From: CF-161 sp035259145
Lineage (GTDB): Bacteria; Chloroflexota; Dormibacteria; Dormibacterales; Dormibacteraceae
NCBI GenBank assembly: GCA_035259145.1
Contig: DATFWQ010000018.1
Coordinates: 1 to 7,150, forward strand
Reading direction: 5' to 3'
Length of the DNA stretch: 7,150 bases
Of the stretch, positions 1 through 5,660 are shown in pieces. Both the position numbers and the translations under genes were made by a program. Under the pieces are notes generated by a model. It was given only the letters and a program-made list of their open reading frames with translations, was not told the DNA's origin and ran no database searches. Position 1 is the first letter of the stretch. Every line of letters starts with the position of its first letter.

Positions 1-336
1 ATCCACGGCGTCGGCTGGTGGGCGGCCGACCTCGATTTCGATGCCATCGAGGTGGAGAACTCGACCCCGGGCTTCTATCTCTTCAACCAGATGGCGCGCC
101 GCCTGTGCGAAGCGGCCGGCCGCGCCGAGCTTGGCAACTCCGACGCCCACATCCTCGACGCAATCGGCCGCGCCTATACCAGTTTTCCCGGCCGCACTCC
201 AGAGGCGCTGAGAAGCGCGATCCAGAAGAGCCGGACGCGCGCACACCGCGAGCGGTACCGGCCCCTGGGCCTGGTTCGCTACGCGGCCTGGGGCATCGAC
301 CGCCGGAGACAGCGGCGGATCGAAGCCGCGCGCTGA
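1..336 (+). CDS. PHP-domain metal-dependent phosphoesterase, C-terminal part (5' end outside window)
   Basis: The frame is open from base 1 to a TGA at 334-336, giving 111 residues of a protein that starts before the window. Two features are typical of the last part of a PHP domain (TrpH/COG0613-like phosphoesterases): an 'AIEVEN' strand at about residues 15-20, and a 'GNSDAH' motif at 45-50, whose Asp and His are metal ligands in this family. After the motif comes the usual 'GRAYTSFPG' stretch and an Arg-rich tail (RRRQRRIEAAR). These enzymes hydrolyse phosphoesters in the cytoplasm using a metal centre; the substrate here is unknown. The N-terminal HxH metal motif lies outside the window, so activity cannot be judged. 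Codon use is GC-rich at third positions, so the gene looks intact and native. It is followed by 169 bases without a gene and then the tRNA pair. Confidence 0.82.
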   Translation: MHGVGWWAADLDFDAIEVENSTPGFYLFNQMARRLCEAAGRAELGNSDAHILDAIGRAYTSFPGRTPEALRSAIQKSRTRAHRERYRPLGLVRYAAWGIDRRRQRRIEAAR

Positions 337-505
337 GCGCCCGCCGGGCACGCTTTGAAGCAGTCGCCGCACAGCAGTTGGATAACCCCGCCGCCGATGT
401 CTCTAGAATTACGGCGGTATCGCGCGCATGTCTTCCAATCCTCAGGTATGCGCAACCTCTACCACCCCTCAGTGGATAGCATGCGCGGTGATCAAGTTCA
501 AACAG

Positions 506-578
506 GCCCGCTTAGCTCAATGGACAGAGCGCATGGCTTCGGACCATGAGGTTAGGGGTTCGAGTCCTCTAGCGGGCA
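506..578 (+). tRNA. tRNA-Arg(UCG)
   Basis: A full cloverleaf can be folded by eye. The acceptor stem is GCCCGCT (506-512) with AGCGGGC (571-577). The D stem is GCTC/GAGC (515-518, 527-530). The anticodon stem is CATGG/CCATG (532-536, 544-548) with loop CTTCGGA (537-543), so the anticodon is TCG. The T arm is AGGGG/CCTCT with loop TTCGAGT (559-565). The discriminator is A578 and the following bases are CGG, so CCA is not encoded. The variable region is short (5 bases, class I). It lies 29 bases upstream of a tRNA-Leu gene on the same strand, probably in one transcript. Confidence 0.93.
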
Positions 579-579
579 C

Positions 580-601
580 GGTGCCTCGGGATCGCGGCAC
601 C
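580..601 (+). other. Small inverted repeat in the tRNA spacer
   Basis: GGTGCC (580-585) and GGCACC (596-601) can form a 6-bp stem with a 10-base loop in the spacer between the two tRNA genes. No T-run follows, so a terminator is unlikely; it may aid processing of a two-tRNA precursor or be incidental. Confidence 0.35.
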
Positions 602-607
602 CCAGCC

Positions 608-692
608 GGGCGGCTGGCGGAACTGGTAGACGCGCACGTTTGAGGGGCGTGTGGGGAGACCCATCCGGGTTCGAGTCCCGGGCCGCCCACCA
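608..692 (+). tRNA. tRNA-Leu(GAG), with encoded CCA
   Basis: The acceptor stem is GGGCGGC (608-614) with GCCGCCC (682-688), followed by discriminator A689 and an encoded CCA (690-692). The D stem is GCG/CGC (617-619, 631-633). The anticodon stem is 635-639/647-651 with loop TTGAGGG (640-646), so the anticodon is GAG. A long variable arm with stem TGGG/CCCA (652-655, 660-663) marks a class II tRNA, as expected for Leu. The T arm is CCGGG/CCCGG with loop TTCGAGT (670-676). From base 634 (tRNA position 26) to the 3' end the sequence is repeated at 5661, so this gene is probably the integration site of an island. Unlike the neighbouring tRNA-Arg it encodes its CCA. Confidence 0.93.
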
Positions 693-739
693 TTTCACCC
701 AATCTGAACTCGGCTTCGGGTATTTGCTCGACCTCTCAC
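634..739 (+). repeat. Direct repeat copy 1: tRNA-Leu 3' part plus flank (putative attL)
   Basis: This 106-base stretch recurs in the same orientation at 5661-5766. The first 57 bases (634-690, from the start of the tRNA anticodon arm to CCC-A-C) are identical. The next 49 bases differ at about 5 positions. This copy carries the functional tRNA 3' end. The pattern matches the att core of tRNA-targeted tyrosine recombinases, which usually begins at the anticodon arm and runs to the 3' end of the gene. The att role is inferred; the repeat itself is seen directly. Confidence 0.85.
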
Positions 740-823
740 TCGCGGTCGCTGCGGGCTGGCTGCTCGGCCGGGCGCTGAGATCCACCCACCCTTCACTTCT
801 GGACCGACACAGCGACTGGCCAC

Positions 824-1127
824 ATGAAGTTTCGCGGTGGCGCCGTGTACTTCGTCATCCTCGCGGTGAGTGCTTTGAGCCGCGCGTCTCTCCGCTATCT
901 ATCTCCTGACGGGCTCCATCGCGGGTCGTGGCGACCCGACGGGTCTCATCCCCCAGGCCCTGATGGTGATCGTCGGTTCGTGGCTGTTCATGGACGCCGG
1001 GCTCTGTTTCGCTCGGGCGCAGGCGATCGCCGCCGCCGCCGGCGAACGGATGACGTGGCGGTGGCTCCAGGTGACGGGCGCCGCATCGCCCGTCACCGGG
1101 CGCGGCCACAACCTGCGCAGCTACTGA
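824..1127 (+). pseudogene. Frameshifted small membrane-protein gene
   Basis: An ATG at 824 opens 'MKFRGGAVYFVILAV', a hydrophobic N-terminus, in one frame. From about 879 a second frame carries 'LTGSIAGRGDPTGLIPQ', then a strongly hydrophobic stretch (ALMVIVGSWLFMDAG), then 'ERMTWRWLQVTG', ending in TGA at 1125-1127. Both parts look coding, with GC-rich third positions and sensible amphipathic and hydrophobic content, but they lie in different frames. An indel near 866-880 is the simplest explanation; an in-frame TGA at 876-878 blocks the second frame from extending upstream. If restored, the product would be about 100 residues with two membrane segments. I do not recognise the family and see no good ribosome binding site before the ATG. 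It overlaps, on the opposite strand, the aberrant 3' tail of the glycosyltransferase reading frame. Confidence 0.45.
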
Positions 1128-2390
1128 AGCTCTTCCGGAGGCGATTTGGCTTCGCTCCCGAACGGCTCCGAGCAGTCGAGTCTCGACAGCGTCTGCCGCG
1201 GCGCCGGCCCCGCCAGCGGCCGCGAAGGCATCGGCGATCCGCCTGGCCCCATCCGCCCTTGCCATCGCCTGATGGATCTTGCCCCGGAGCCGATCAGGCC
1301 GCAGACGACTGGCGGGCAGCCGCGTGCCGGCGCCGGCCACCTCCGCACGCCTTGCGACCTCGAGCTGATCCCTGCCGAAGGGGACGACGCAGACCGGGAC
1401 GCCGTGCGCCAGGGCCTTCTGGGTGGCGCCCATGCCGCCGTGGGTAACGGCGCAAACCGCCCGGTCGAGTAGATGTCCGTGGGGGACGAACTGTTCCACG
1501 CGCGCGTTGGCCGGCACCCGGATCTGATCGTGATGCCCGTCCGCCGTCAGCGTTGCGACGACGCTCACCGGCTCATCCGCCAGCGCCTCGAACGCCGCCT
1601 GCACGAGGCGGCCATCGTTCTGGAATTCGGACGAGGTCGTGACCACAACTATCGGATGCTCGAGCTCCGCGAGCCACTCCGGCGGGTCGGACGGTGGATC
1701 CCACTCGCAGGGCCCGACCATCACGATGTTCTCGGGCCAGTCGCGGCGTGGGTAATCGAACGGCTCAGCGGTCATGTAGATGAGCAGGGGCGGCCGGCGG
1801 AACATCTCATCGGTGTCATCGACCGGAGCGGCCCCGGCCTGAGTACGGACATGGTTCAGTGGAGGCAGAAACGTCTTCTCGAGGACGCCGAGGACCAGCG
1901 GGCGGACCAGGTGGTCGCGCAGGCGGCCCAGTGGGCCGCGCGCGGGCGGCAGTCCAGGGCCGAACGGGGGCGCGTCACGGGAAGTCAGGGGGATCGGGTA
2001 GGGACAGAAGACGGACCAGGGACCACCCCAGGCCTCGGCCGCGGCCATGGCGCCCCAGGAGTTGATGTCGACGAGGAGTGCATCCGGCCGCTCCTCTGCA
2101 ATGGCACGGCAAAGGTCGGGCGCGTCGTGCTCGGCACGCTCGCTCATGACGCGCACGGCGTGGCCGAGGGCCTCTCGCGAATTGCGTGCTCGCCAGTCGT
2201 CGTGCTCGATCCCTTCAACGTGGGAGCTGATCGGGGCTGCGTTGAAGCCGCGGCCCCGCATCATCGGGGCCTGCGAGGCCAGGGTTCGCAGCGATATCTC
2301 GTGCCCGCGACGCTGCAGCTCGTCGAGGACGGGGGTGAGGGGGAAAAGGTGCCCACGCGCGGGCGACGTGTAGGCGAGGATCCGGGACAT
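855..2390 (-). CDS. GT1-family (MGT/macrolide-type) glycosyltransferase with anomalous C-terminal tail
   Basis: The enzyme likely transfers a sugar from an NDP-sugar to a small hydrophobic acceptor in the cytoplasm. Numbering from the ATG at 2390, the N-terminus has the GT1 signature 'SPARGHLFP'; His14 sits where GT1 enzymes carry their catalytic base. The donor-binding region is clear at about residues 300-345, with 'FVPHGHLLDRA', 'THGGMGATQKALAHG' and 'VPFGRDQLEVARR'. Recognisable homology ends near residue 408 (about base 1167), a normal MGT length. The frame then runs on for about 100 residues of Arg/Gly/Pro-rich sequence lying antisense to another decayed gene, so the native stop has probably been lost. 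I chose ATG 2390 over GTG 2393 because GGAGG lies 7 bases upstream of it. Its A overlaps the TGA of the upstream TetR gene, implying translational coupling. The substrate is unknown. Confidence 0.85.
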   Translation of the reverse strand: MSRILAYTSPARGHLFPLTPVLDELQRRGHEISLRTLASQAPMMRGRGFNAAPISSHVEGIEHDDWRARNSREALGHAVRVMSERAEHDAPDLCRAIAEERPDALLVDINSWGAMAAAEAWGGPWSVFCPYPIPLTSRDAPPFGPGLPPARGPLGRLRDHLVRPLVLGVLEKTFLPPLNHVRTQAGAAPVDDTDEMFRRPPLLIYMTAEPFDYPRRDWPENIVMVGPCEWDPPSDPPEWLAELEHPIVVVTTSSEFQNDGRLVQAAFEALADEPVSVVATLTADGHHDQIRVPANARVEQFVPHGHLLDRAVCAVTHGGMGATQKALAHGVPVCVVPFGRDQLEVARRAEVAGAGTRLPASRLRPDRLRGKIHQAMARADGARRIADAFAAAGGAGAAADAVETRLLGAVRERSQIASGRASVAAQVVAAPGDGRCGARHLEPPPRHPFAGGGGDRLRPSETEPGVHEQPRTDDHHQGLGDETRRVATTRDGARQEIDSGETRGSKHSPRG

Positions 2391-2956
2391 CACGATACCT
2401 CCAGGAGCGGTTCGAGAAGCTCGACAACGGCCAGCTCTGTCTGACCCCGGCTCAGGGCCGACTGGCGGCGGAGCAGCTTCCAGGTGTAGACGTCGCAGAT
2501 TGCGACGACCTGGGCCAGCCGCCGCTCTCTACCAGGGCCATCCAGCCGGAGGAGGGCAGGGGCGAAGACGCGCTCGCACCAGACGCGGTGAAGGACCCGG
2601 CCCTGATCGGCGATCGCGCGCAGGCCGGGCACGCGGTCCTCCTCGGCCAGCAGCCTGAGCACCCGATCACCCATCGTCTCGTAGTGCTCGACCAGCACCT
2701 TCACGGCTGCCGCAACGTCTCCGACCGGCGCCTCGTCGCGCTGGCGGCGAACCCTTTCGGCTTCCCGTTCGCTGGCTGCTGCGAAGAGCCCGTCCCGGCC
2801 TCCGAACCGGCGGATCACGGTCTGCACGCTGACGCCGGCCCGGCGCGCGACTTCGTCCAGGGAGATCTGGTCGGTGGGTCGTTCCCAGAAGAGCTCGATA
2901 GCAACGTCGAGGATTCGGTCCGCGGTTGCGGCCGCGGCCTCGGCGCGGGCGAGCAT
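2390..2956 (-). CDS. TetR/AcrR-family repressor, first gene of the glycosyltransferase operon
   Basis: The product has 188 residues, normal for TetR. The N-terminal HTH is clear: 'DRILDVAIELFWERP' (13-27), then 'SLDEVARRAGVSVQTVIRRF' (32-51), then 'GRDGLFAAA'. The C-terminal ligand-binding domain is helical and ends in 'YTWKLLRRQSALSRGQTE', a pattern I associate with TetR proteins of actinobacteria. The ATG at 2956 places the HTH at the usual distance from the start, although the ribosome binding site is weak. The stop overlaps the glycosyltransferase start (TGATG), so the two genes form an operon. A palindrome over the -10 box upstream (2981-3007) suggests autorepression, with release by a small molecule. 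The likely effector is the glycosyltransferase substrate or a relative; this is inferred from context. Confidence 0.9.
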   Translation of the reverse strand: MLARAEAAAATADRILDVAIELFWERPTDQISLDEVARRAGVSVQTVIRRFGGRDGLFAAASEREAERVRRQRDEAPVGDVAAAVKVLVEHYETMGDRVLRLLAEEDRVPGLRAIADQGRVLHRVWCERVFAPALLRLDGPGRERRLAQVVAICDVYTWKLLRRQSALSRGQTELAVVELLEPLLEVS

Positions 2957-2980
2957 GCGATAGGGACGGCGGGCAGATGA

Positions 2981-3007
2981 TTTGATGTAAGTTAGATTAA
3001 CATCAAA
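2981..3007. promoter_or_regulatory. Putative TetR operator palindrome
   Basis: TTTGATGT (2981-2988) and ACATCAAA (3000-3007) are perfect 8-base inverted arms separated by 11 bases, in an AT-rich island within otherwise very GC-rich DNA. It lies 25 bases upstream of the TetR start at 2956 and its centre falls on the -10 box of the proposed promoter. Size and symmetry suit binding by TetR dimers. Confidence 0.6.
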
Positions 3008-3023
3008 TTCAGACGTTTGTCAA
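2994..3023 (-). promoter_or_regulatory. Sigma-70-type promoter of the TetR-glycosyltransferase operon
   Basis: On the minus strand a perfect -35 box TTGACA (3023-3018) is followed after 18 bases by TAATCT (2999-2994), which keeps the conserved TA...T of a -10 box. Transcription would start near 2987, giving a leader of about 30 bases before the ATG at 2956. The -10 box lies in the middle of the palindrome at 2981-3007. Confidence 0.55.
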
Positions 3024-3052
3024 CCGGGCCGACTCGCCAGACCAGAAACGTC

Positions 3053-3670
3053 TCAGCCGCCAACACTCAGTGCACAGCGGGTGGCGGCCGCCATGAGCTG
3101 CGCAGCCTCCCCGGCGGTGAGCCCGCGCAACCGCGCGAGCGATCTCCACGTCGCGAACTCGAGCGCATGGCCGATCGCGGCCAGGAGCAGGGCCCGGCGA
3201 CGGCCGCGGACGTTCCAGCCGCGGGCGAGGAGCGACCGCGCGTCCTCGAGGTAGGCCCGCCGTGGAGCGGAGAGCTCGCGGACCAGCGGCATGGTCTCGG
3301 AGTCGCGCAGGACGTTCGCGAGCAGCCCCTCGTTGGCAGCGTAGAAGGCATACAGTTCGCGCAGGGCGAGCTCCAGGCGCCGGTCGGGGACCGCGACGGA
3401 CGCCCATACCGTCAAGTCCGGGGGCGGGTGCAGCCCCTGGGCATGGGCCGAGCACGCCGTAAAGAGGTCGCGCTGCGTCGGGAAGTGCCGATATACCGTC
3501 AGGCGGTCCACGCCTGCGCGCTCTGCCACCGCCGTGACCGTCGTCCGGGCAGGCCCCACGGTGGCGTGGAGCTCGACCGTCGCCTCCGTGATCCGGAGCC
3601 TGGTCTGCGCCTGGCGCTCAGCGCGCGCCTTGAGCCGGTACGGGCCGCGTTCCGCCATTTCGTACAACAT
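3053..3670 (-). CDS. TetR/AcrR-family repressor, divergent from the alpha/beta-hydrolase gene
   Basis: From the ATG at 3670 the product is 205 residues. The HTH reads 'LRITEATVELHA' (25-36), then 'TVTAVAERAGVDRLTVYRHF' (44-63), then 'TQRDLFTAC', a textbook TetR DNA-binding domain. The remainder is a helical ligand-binding domain with a 'LALRELYAFYAANEGLLANVLRD' type region. An ATG at 3658 is an alternative start; neither has a strong Shine-Dalgarno, and a TTG further upstream at 3724 would extend into the hydrolase promoter and is less likely. The gene is divergent from the alpha/beta-hydrolase gene, with starts 83 bases apart, the usual arrangement for a local repressor. It ends about 30 bases before the promoter of the next TetR-glycosyltransferase operon, so read-through into it is possible. 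The ligand is unknown. Confidence 0.88.
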   Translation of the reverse strand: MLYEMAERGPYRLKARAERQAQTRLRITEATVELHATVGPARTTVTAVAERAGVDRLTVYRHFPTQRDLFTACSAHAQGLHPPPDLTVWASVAVPDRRLELALRELYAFYAANEGLLANVLRDSETMPLVRELSAPRRAYLEDARSLLARGWNVRGRRRALLLAAIGHALEFATWRSLARLRGLTAGEAAQLMAAATRCALSVGG

Positions 3671-3671
3671 A

Positions 3672-3728
3672 GCTGTTGCGTGACCGGTTGACGGCCGACG
3701 ACTCCTGGTGTATAAATCGAGCAACAGC
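3672..3728. promoter_or_regulatory. Inverted repeat bracketing the hydrolase promoter (possible operator pair)
   Basis: GCTGTTGC (3672-3679) and GCAACAGC (3721-3728) are perfect inverted copies, one beside the TetR start and one at the expected transcription start of the hydrolase. A nearer CAACA (3665-3669) also mirrors TGTTG (3674-3678). These could be half-sites for the TetR encoded at 3053-3670. The spacing is wide for a single dimer site, so this is tentative. Confidence 0.35.
3688..3716 (+). promoter_or_regulatory. Near-consensus sigma-70 promoter of the alpha/beta-hydrolase gene
   Basis: TTGACG (3688-3693) and TATAAA (3711-3716) are separated by exactly 17 bases. Each box differs from consensus by one base. 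Transcription would start near 3723, about 30 bases before the ATG at 3753, with GGGAGG at 3743-3748 as the ribosome binding site. It lies between the divergent TetR and hydrolase genes. Confidence 0.7.
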
Positions 3729-3752
3729 AGTGCTTATCGATTGGGAGGCAAG

Positions 3753-4574
3753 ATGGCCAGGGTCAAAGTCAACGGCGTGCAGCTGTACTACGAGCAGGCG
3801 GGAGCCGGCGATCCGCTCGTCATGGTCCACGGCTCGTGGCTCGACCATGGAGACTGGGACCTGGTCGTCTCGCGGCTGTCCGGCTCCTTCCGTGTGGTCA
3901 CCTACGACCGCCGCGGACACTCGAACAGCGAGGCCTCGCCACACCAGGGCAGCTTCGACGAGGACGCGGCGGATCTCGCCGGCCTGATCGAGGCGCTCGA
4001 CTGTGCCCCCGCCCATCTGGTTGGGCACTCCTCAGGAGCGATCATTGCACTGCTCCTGGCCACGACCAGGCCCGAGCTGGTCCGGACGCTGAACCTGCAC
4101 GAGCCGCCGCTCTTCGACCTCGTCGCCGGCGATCCCGAGGTGCAGCCGCTGCTGGCGCCGGTCGGGGCGGCGCTCGGCGCCGTTCGACAGAAGCTCGAGC
4201 AGGACGACCACAGGGCCGCGGCGCGCCAGTTCGCCGACGAGGTCTCATTCGGGCCTGGAAGCTGGAACGGCGTGCTCACCTCTGAGGCGCGTGAGCGCAT
4301 GATCCAGAACGCGCCCACCTTCCTCGACGAGCTCCGGCAGCCCGTCCGCCTGCGGGTGGACCTCGACCGCCTCGGGCACTTTGACCGGCCCGTGCTCCTG
4401 ACCGAGGGAGCCGAGAGCCCGCGCCTGCGGGGCCTCTGCATGGGCGGGCTCGCGCGCGCCCTGCCCCAGGCCGAGCGCCGCGTGCTCGTGGGCACGGCGC
4501 ACCTGCCCCACGTGACCGACCCGGAGCGCTACGCGCTGCTGATCGAGGAGTTCGCGCTGCGGGGCTCGCGCTGA
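3753..4574 (+). CDS. Alpha/beta-hydrolase fold protein
   Basis: The 273-residue product has the fold's landmarks in order. These are a 'PLVMVHGSW' oxyanion strand (21-29), 'VVTYDRRGHSNS' (48-59), the nucleophile elbow 'GHSSG' with Ser93, and a catalytic His in 'GTAHLPH' (His250). The usual acid motif after strand 6 reads 'LLTEGAESP' (215-223) with no Asp at the standard place, as in a subgroup where the acid is moved or the context is Ser-Pro. The protein is therefore likely a cytoplasmic esterase, lactonase or similar hydrolase; no signal peptide is visible. I chose ATG 3753 because GGGAGG lies just upstream and the protein starts at the first beta strand; the frame extends upstream without a credible start. 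Divergent pairing with a TetR gene suggests induction by its substrate. Confidence 0.87.
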   Translation: MARVKVNGVQLYYEQAGAGDPLVMVHGSWLDHGDWDLVVSRLSGSFRVVTYDRRGHSNSEASPHQGSFDEDAADLAGLIEALDCAPAHLVGHSSGAIIALLLATTRPELVRTLNLHEPPLFDLVAGDPEVQPLLAPVGAALGAVRQKLEQDDHRAAARQFADEVSFGPGSWNGVLTSEARERMIQNAPTFLDELRQPVRLRVDLDRLGHFDRPVLLTEGAESPRLRGLCMGGLARALPQAERRVLVGTAHLPHVTDPERYALLIEEFALRGSR

Positions 4575-5268
4575 AGTTCCGACTTAACCTGAAAGTCCTC
4601 GGAGAAACCCCGGCGGAGCCTGTCGGATCGAGGCAGCGGCGTTCGTAGCAGGGGTGAAAGGCGGCCCGAGGGGCGGCCACAACGACTGGAGATGATCCCG
4701 ATGGCGCAGTACGAAGCCTTCCGGCGTCTCCCAACGCTTCCGTCCTGACCGGTCGACCGCGACACCCCCTTGGTCTCGGCAGCGAAGCACGTCCTGAACA
4801 CGGTTCGAGGTCGCCACGGCGCGGCTCCCGCGTTCTCGACACGGTGTTCTCCCACATCCAGACTTCTGTCAGCCACGCTTGCGGCCGTCAGATGGCATCA
4901 GAGCCTCGGTTTCACCACCTGGCACCAGGTTCGTGAAAAATCTGGGCTAGAGCAGCACGAGCGGAGCCGGTTAACGGCTCAGCCATAACTCTCCTCGTCC
5001 GCGCGGCGAGCCTCAAAGTCACGACTCGCAGCCTGGGCATGACCGCGCGAGCTGCCGAGGAGCGACCTGGCCAGCGGGTAATAGAAGCTCGGTCCCCGAC
5101 GTTGATTGGTTTGTTGCAATCGCTCGAACGGCAGCGTTCAGGTCGACGGTACCCGCGGTCACGTCGGGATGCGGCGTGATCACCTCCCGCCGGGGCTTCA
5201 ACCTGGCGGAGGGTGACAGCTCGCCCTCGTCGAACGCCGGGGCGCTGGTGGAGTCCGATGACCCACAT
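4575..5268. other. About 700 bases without a recognisable gene
   Basis: Several short frames are open on both strands, but none has a recognisable motif, good start or convincing codon bias. Visible structure includes direct copies of GGCGGCC near 4660-4680, a perfect palindrome ACCTGG-CA-CCAGGT (4917-4930), an A-rich run at about 4936-4940, and a hairpin GAGCCG/CGGCTC with a 5-base loop (4964-4980). The stretch before the IS3 scrap may hold decayed mobile-element DNA, but I could not identify it. Confidence 0.5.
4964..4980. other. Short hairpin in unassigned region
   Basis: GAGCCG (4964-4969) and CGGCTC (4975-4980) pair around the loop GTTAA. No T-run follows on either strand, so it is only a weak terminator candidate. 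It lies 34 bases after a second palindrome, 4917-4930, which together may mark an old insertion-element end. Confidence 0.3.
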
Positions 5269-5370
5269 ATCTACAACCGTCAGCGCCTCCACTCGTCGCT
5301 GGGCTACCAGCCGCCAGCCGCGTACGAAGCCGAAGTCGCGATCGGCGTCAGTGCGGCGGGAGCGGCATGA
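5269..5370 (+). pseudogene. IS3-family transposase (OrfB), C-terminal remnant
   Basis: The peptide begins 'IYNRQRLHSSLGYQPPAAYE' and continues about 13 residues to a TGA at 5368-5370. The 'YNRxRxHSSLGYxxPxxYE' pattern is the well-known C-terminus of IS3-family DDE transposases (rve domain). The sequence just upstream in the same frame has no transposase similarity, so only about 34 residues survive and the catalytic DDE residues are gone. The downstream 'actgtccgtggcgcggg' near 5388-5405 may be the rest of the element's right terminal repeat, which is uncertain. It indicates past IS activity in the island. Confidence 0.75.
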
Positions 5371-5660
5371 GGCGACGACTTATCCACACTGTCCGTGGCG
5401 CGGGCGCCCCGGAGGGAACGCCTGTTCAATGTTGGTAAGCCTGTCCGCCGTAACGGGGGAGGACCATGCCTGCGGTGGCAAGTGGGGCCCGGCATGGACT
5501 GATAGGGCCAATCCCAGGTGGCACCTCCGCTGTAAGGCAGAGGTAACCGGCGGTGCGCACGTCTGGCCAGCCGAATTGCACGACCAAGAGTCGGGTCAGT
5601 AACCCGTGAATGCGAAGACGTGTGTCGCAATAAGATCGTTTCGTCAGCTCGAATCGTGAG
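5371..5660. other. Intergenic stretch before the second tRNA-Leu repeat
   Basis: No gene or RNA could be recognised in these 290 bases. If the tRNA-Leu repeats are att sites, the last part (roughly 5600-5660) would be the element-side arm of attR, where recombinase arm sites might be expected, but I see no clear repeated arm motif. Confidence 0.4.

Noticed and set aside
388..417. CCGCCG / CGGCGG inverted repeat and a TAGAAT box before the tRNAs
   Set aside because: Stem has no T-run, so it is not a terminator; TAGAAT (404-409) is a fair -10 but no -35 stands at proper spacing, so a tRNA promoter could not be supported.
517..785. Minus-strand frames with 'GPGLEPGWVSPHAPQT' opposite the tRNA genes
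   Set aside because: They are antisense to tRNA-Leu and tRNA-Arg and are a familiar false gene call; the same peptide recurs at 5661-5729 only because the tRNA part is duplicated.
1473..2444. Long plus-strand frame of 323 codons
   Set aside because: It is antisense to the glycosyltransferase, which has clear motifs; the long frame is a by-product of GC-rich codon use.
2588..2980. Plus-strand frame of 130 codons over the first TetR gene
   Set aside because: Antisense shadow of a clear TetR coding region, with no recognisable domain.
3902..4857. Minus-strand frames over the alpha/beta hydrolase and beyond
   Set aside because: Very rich in Arg, Pro and Ser, antisense to a good gene, and no motif seen.
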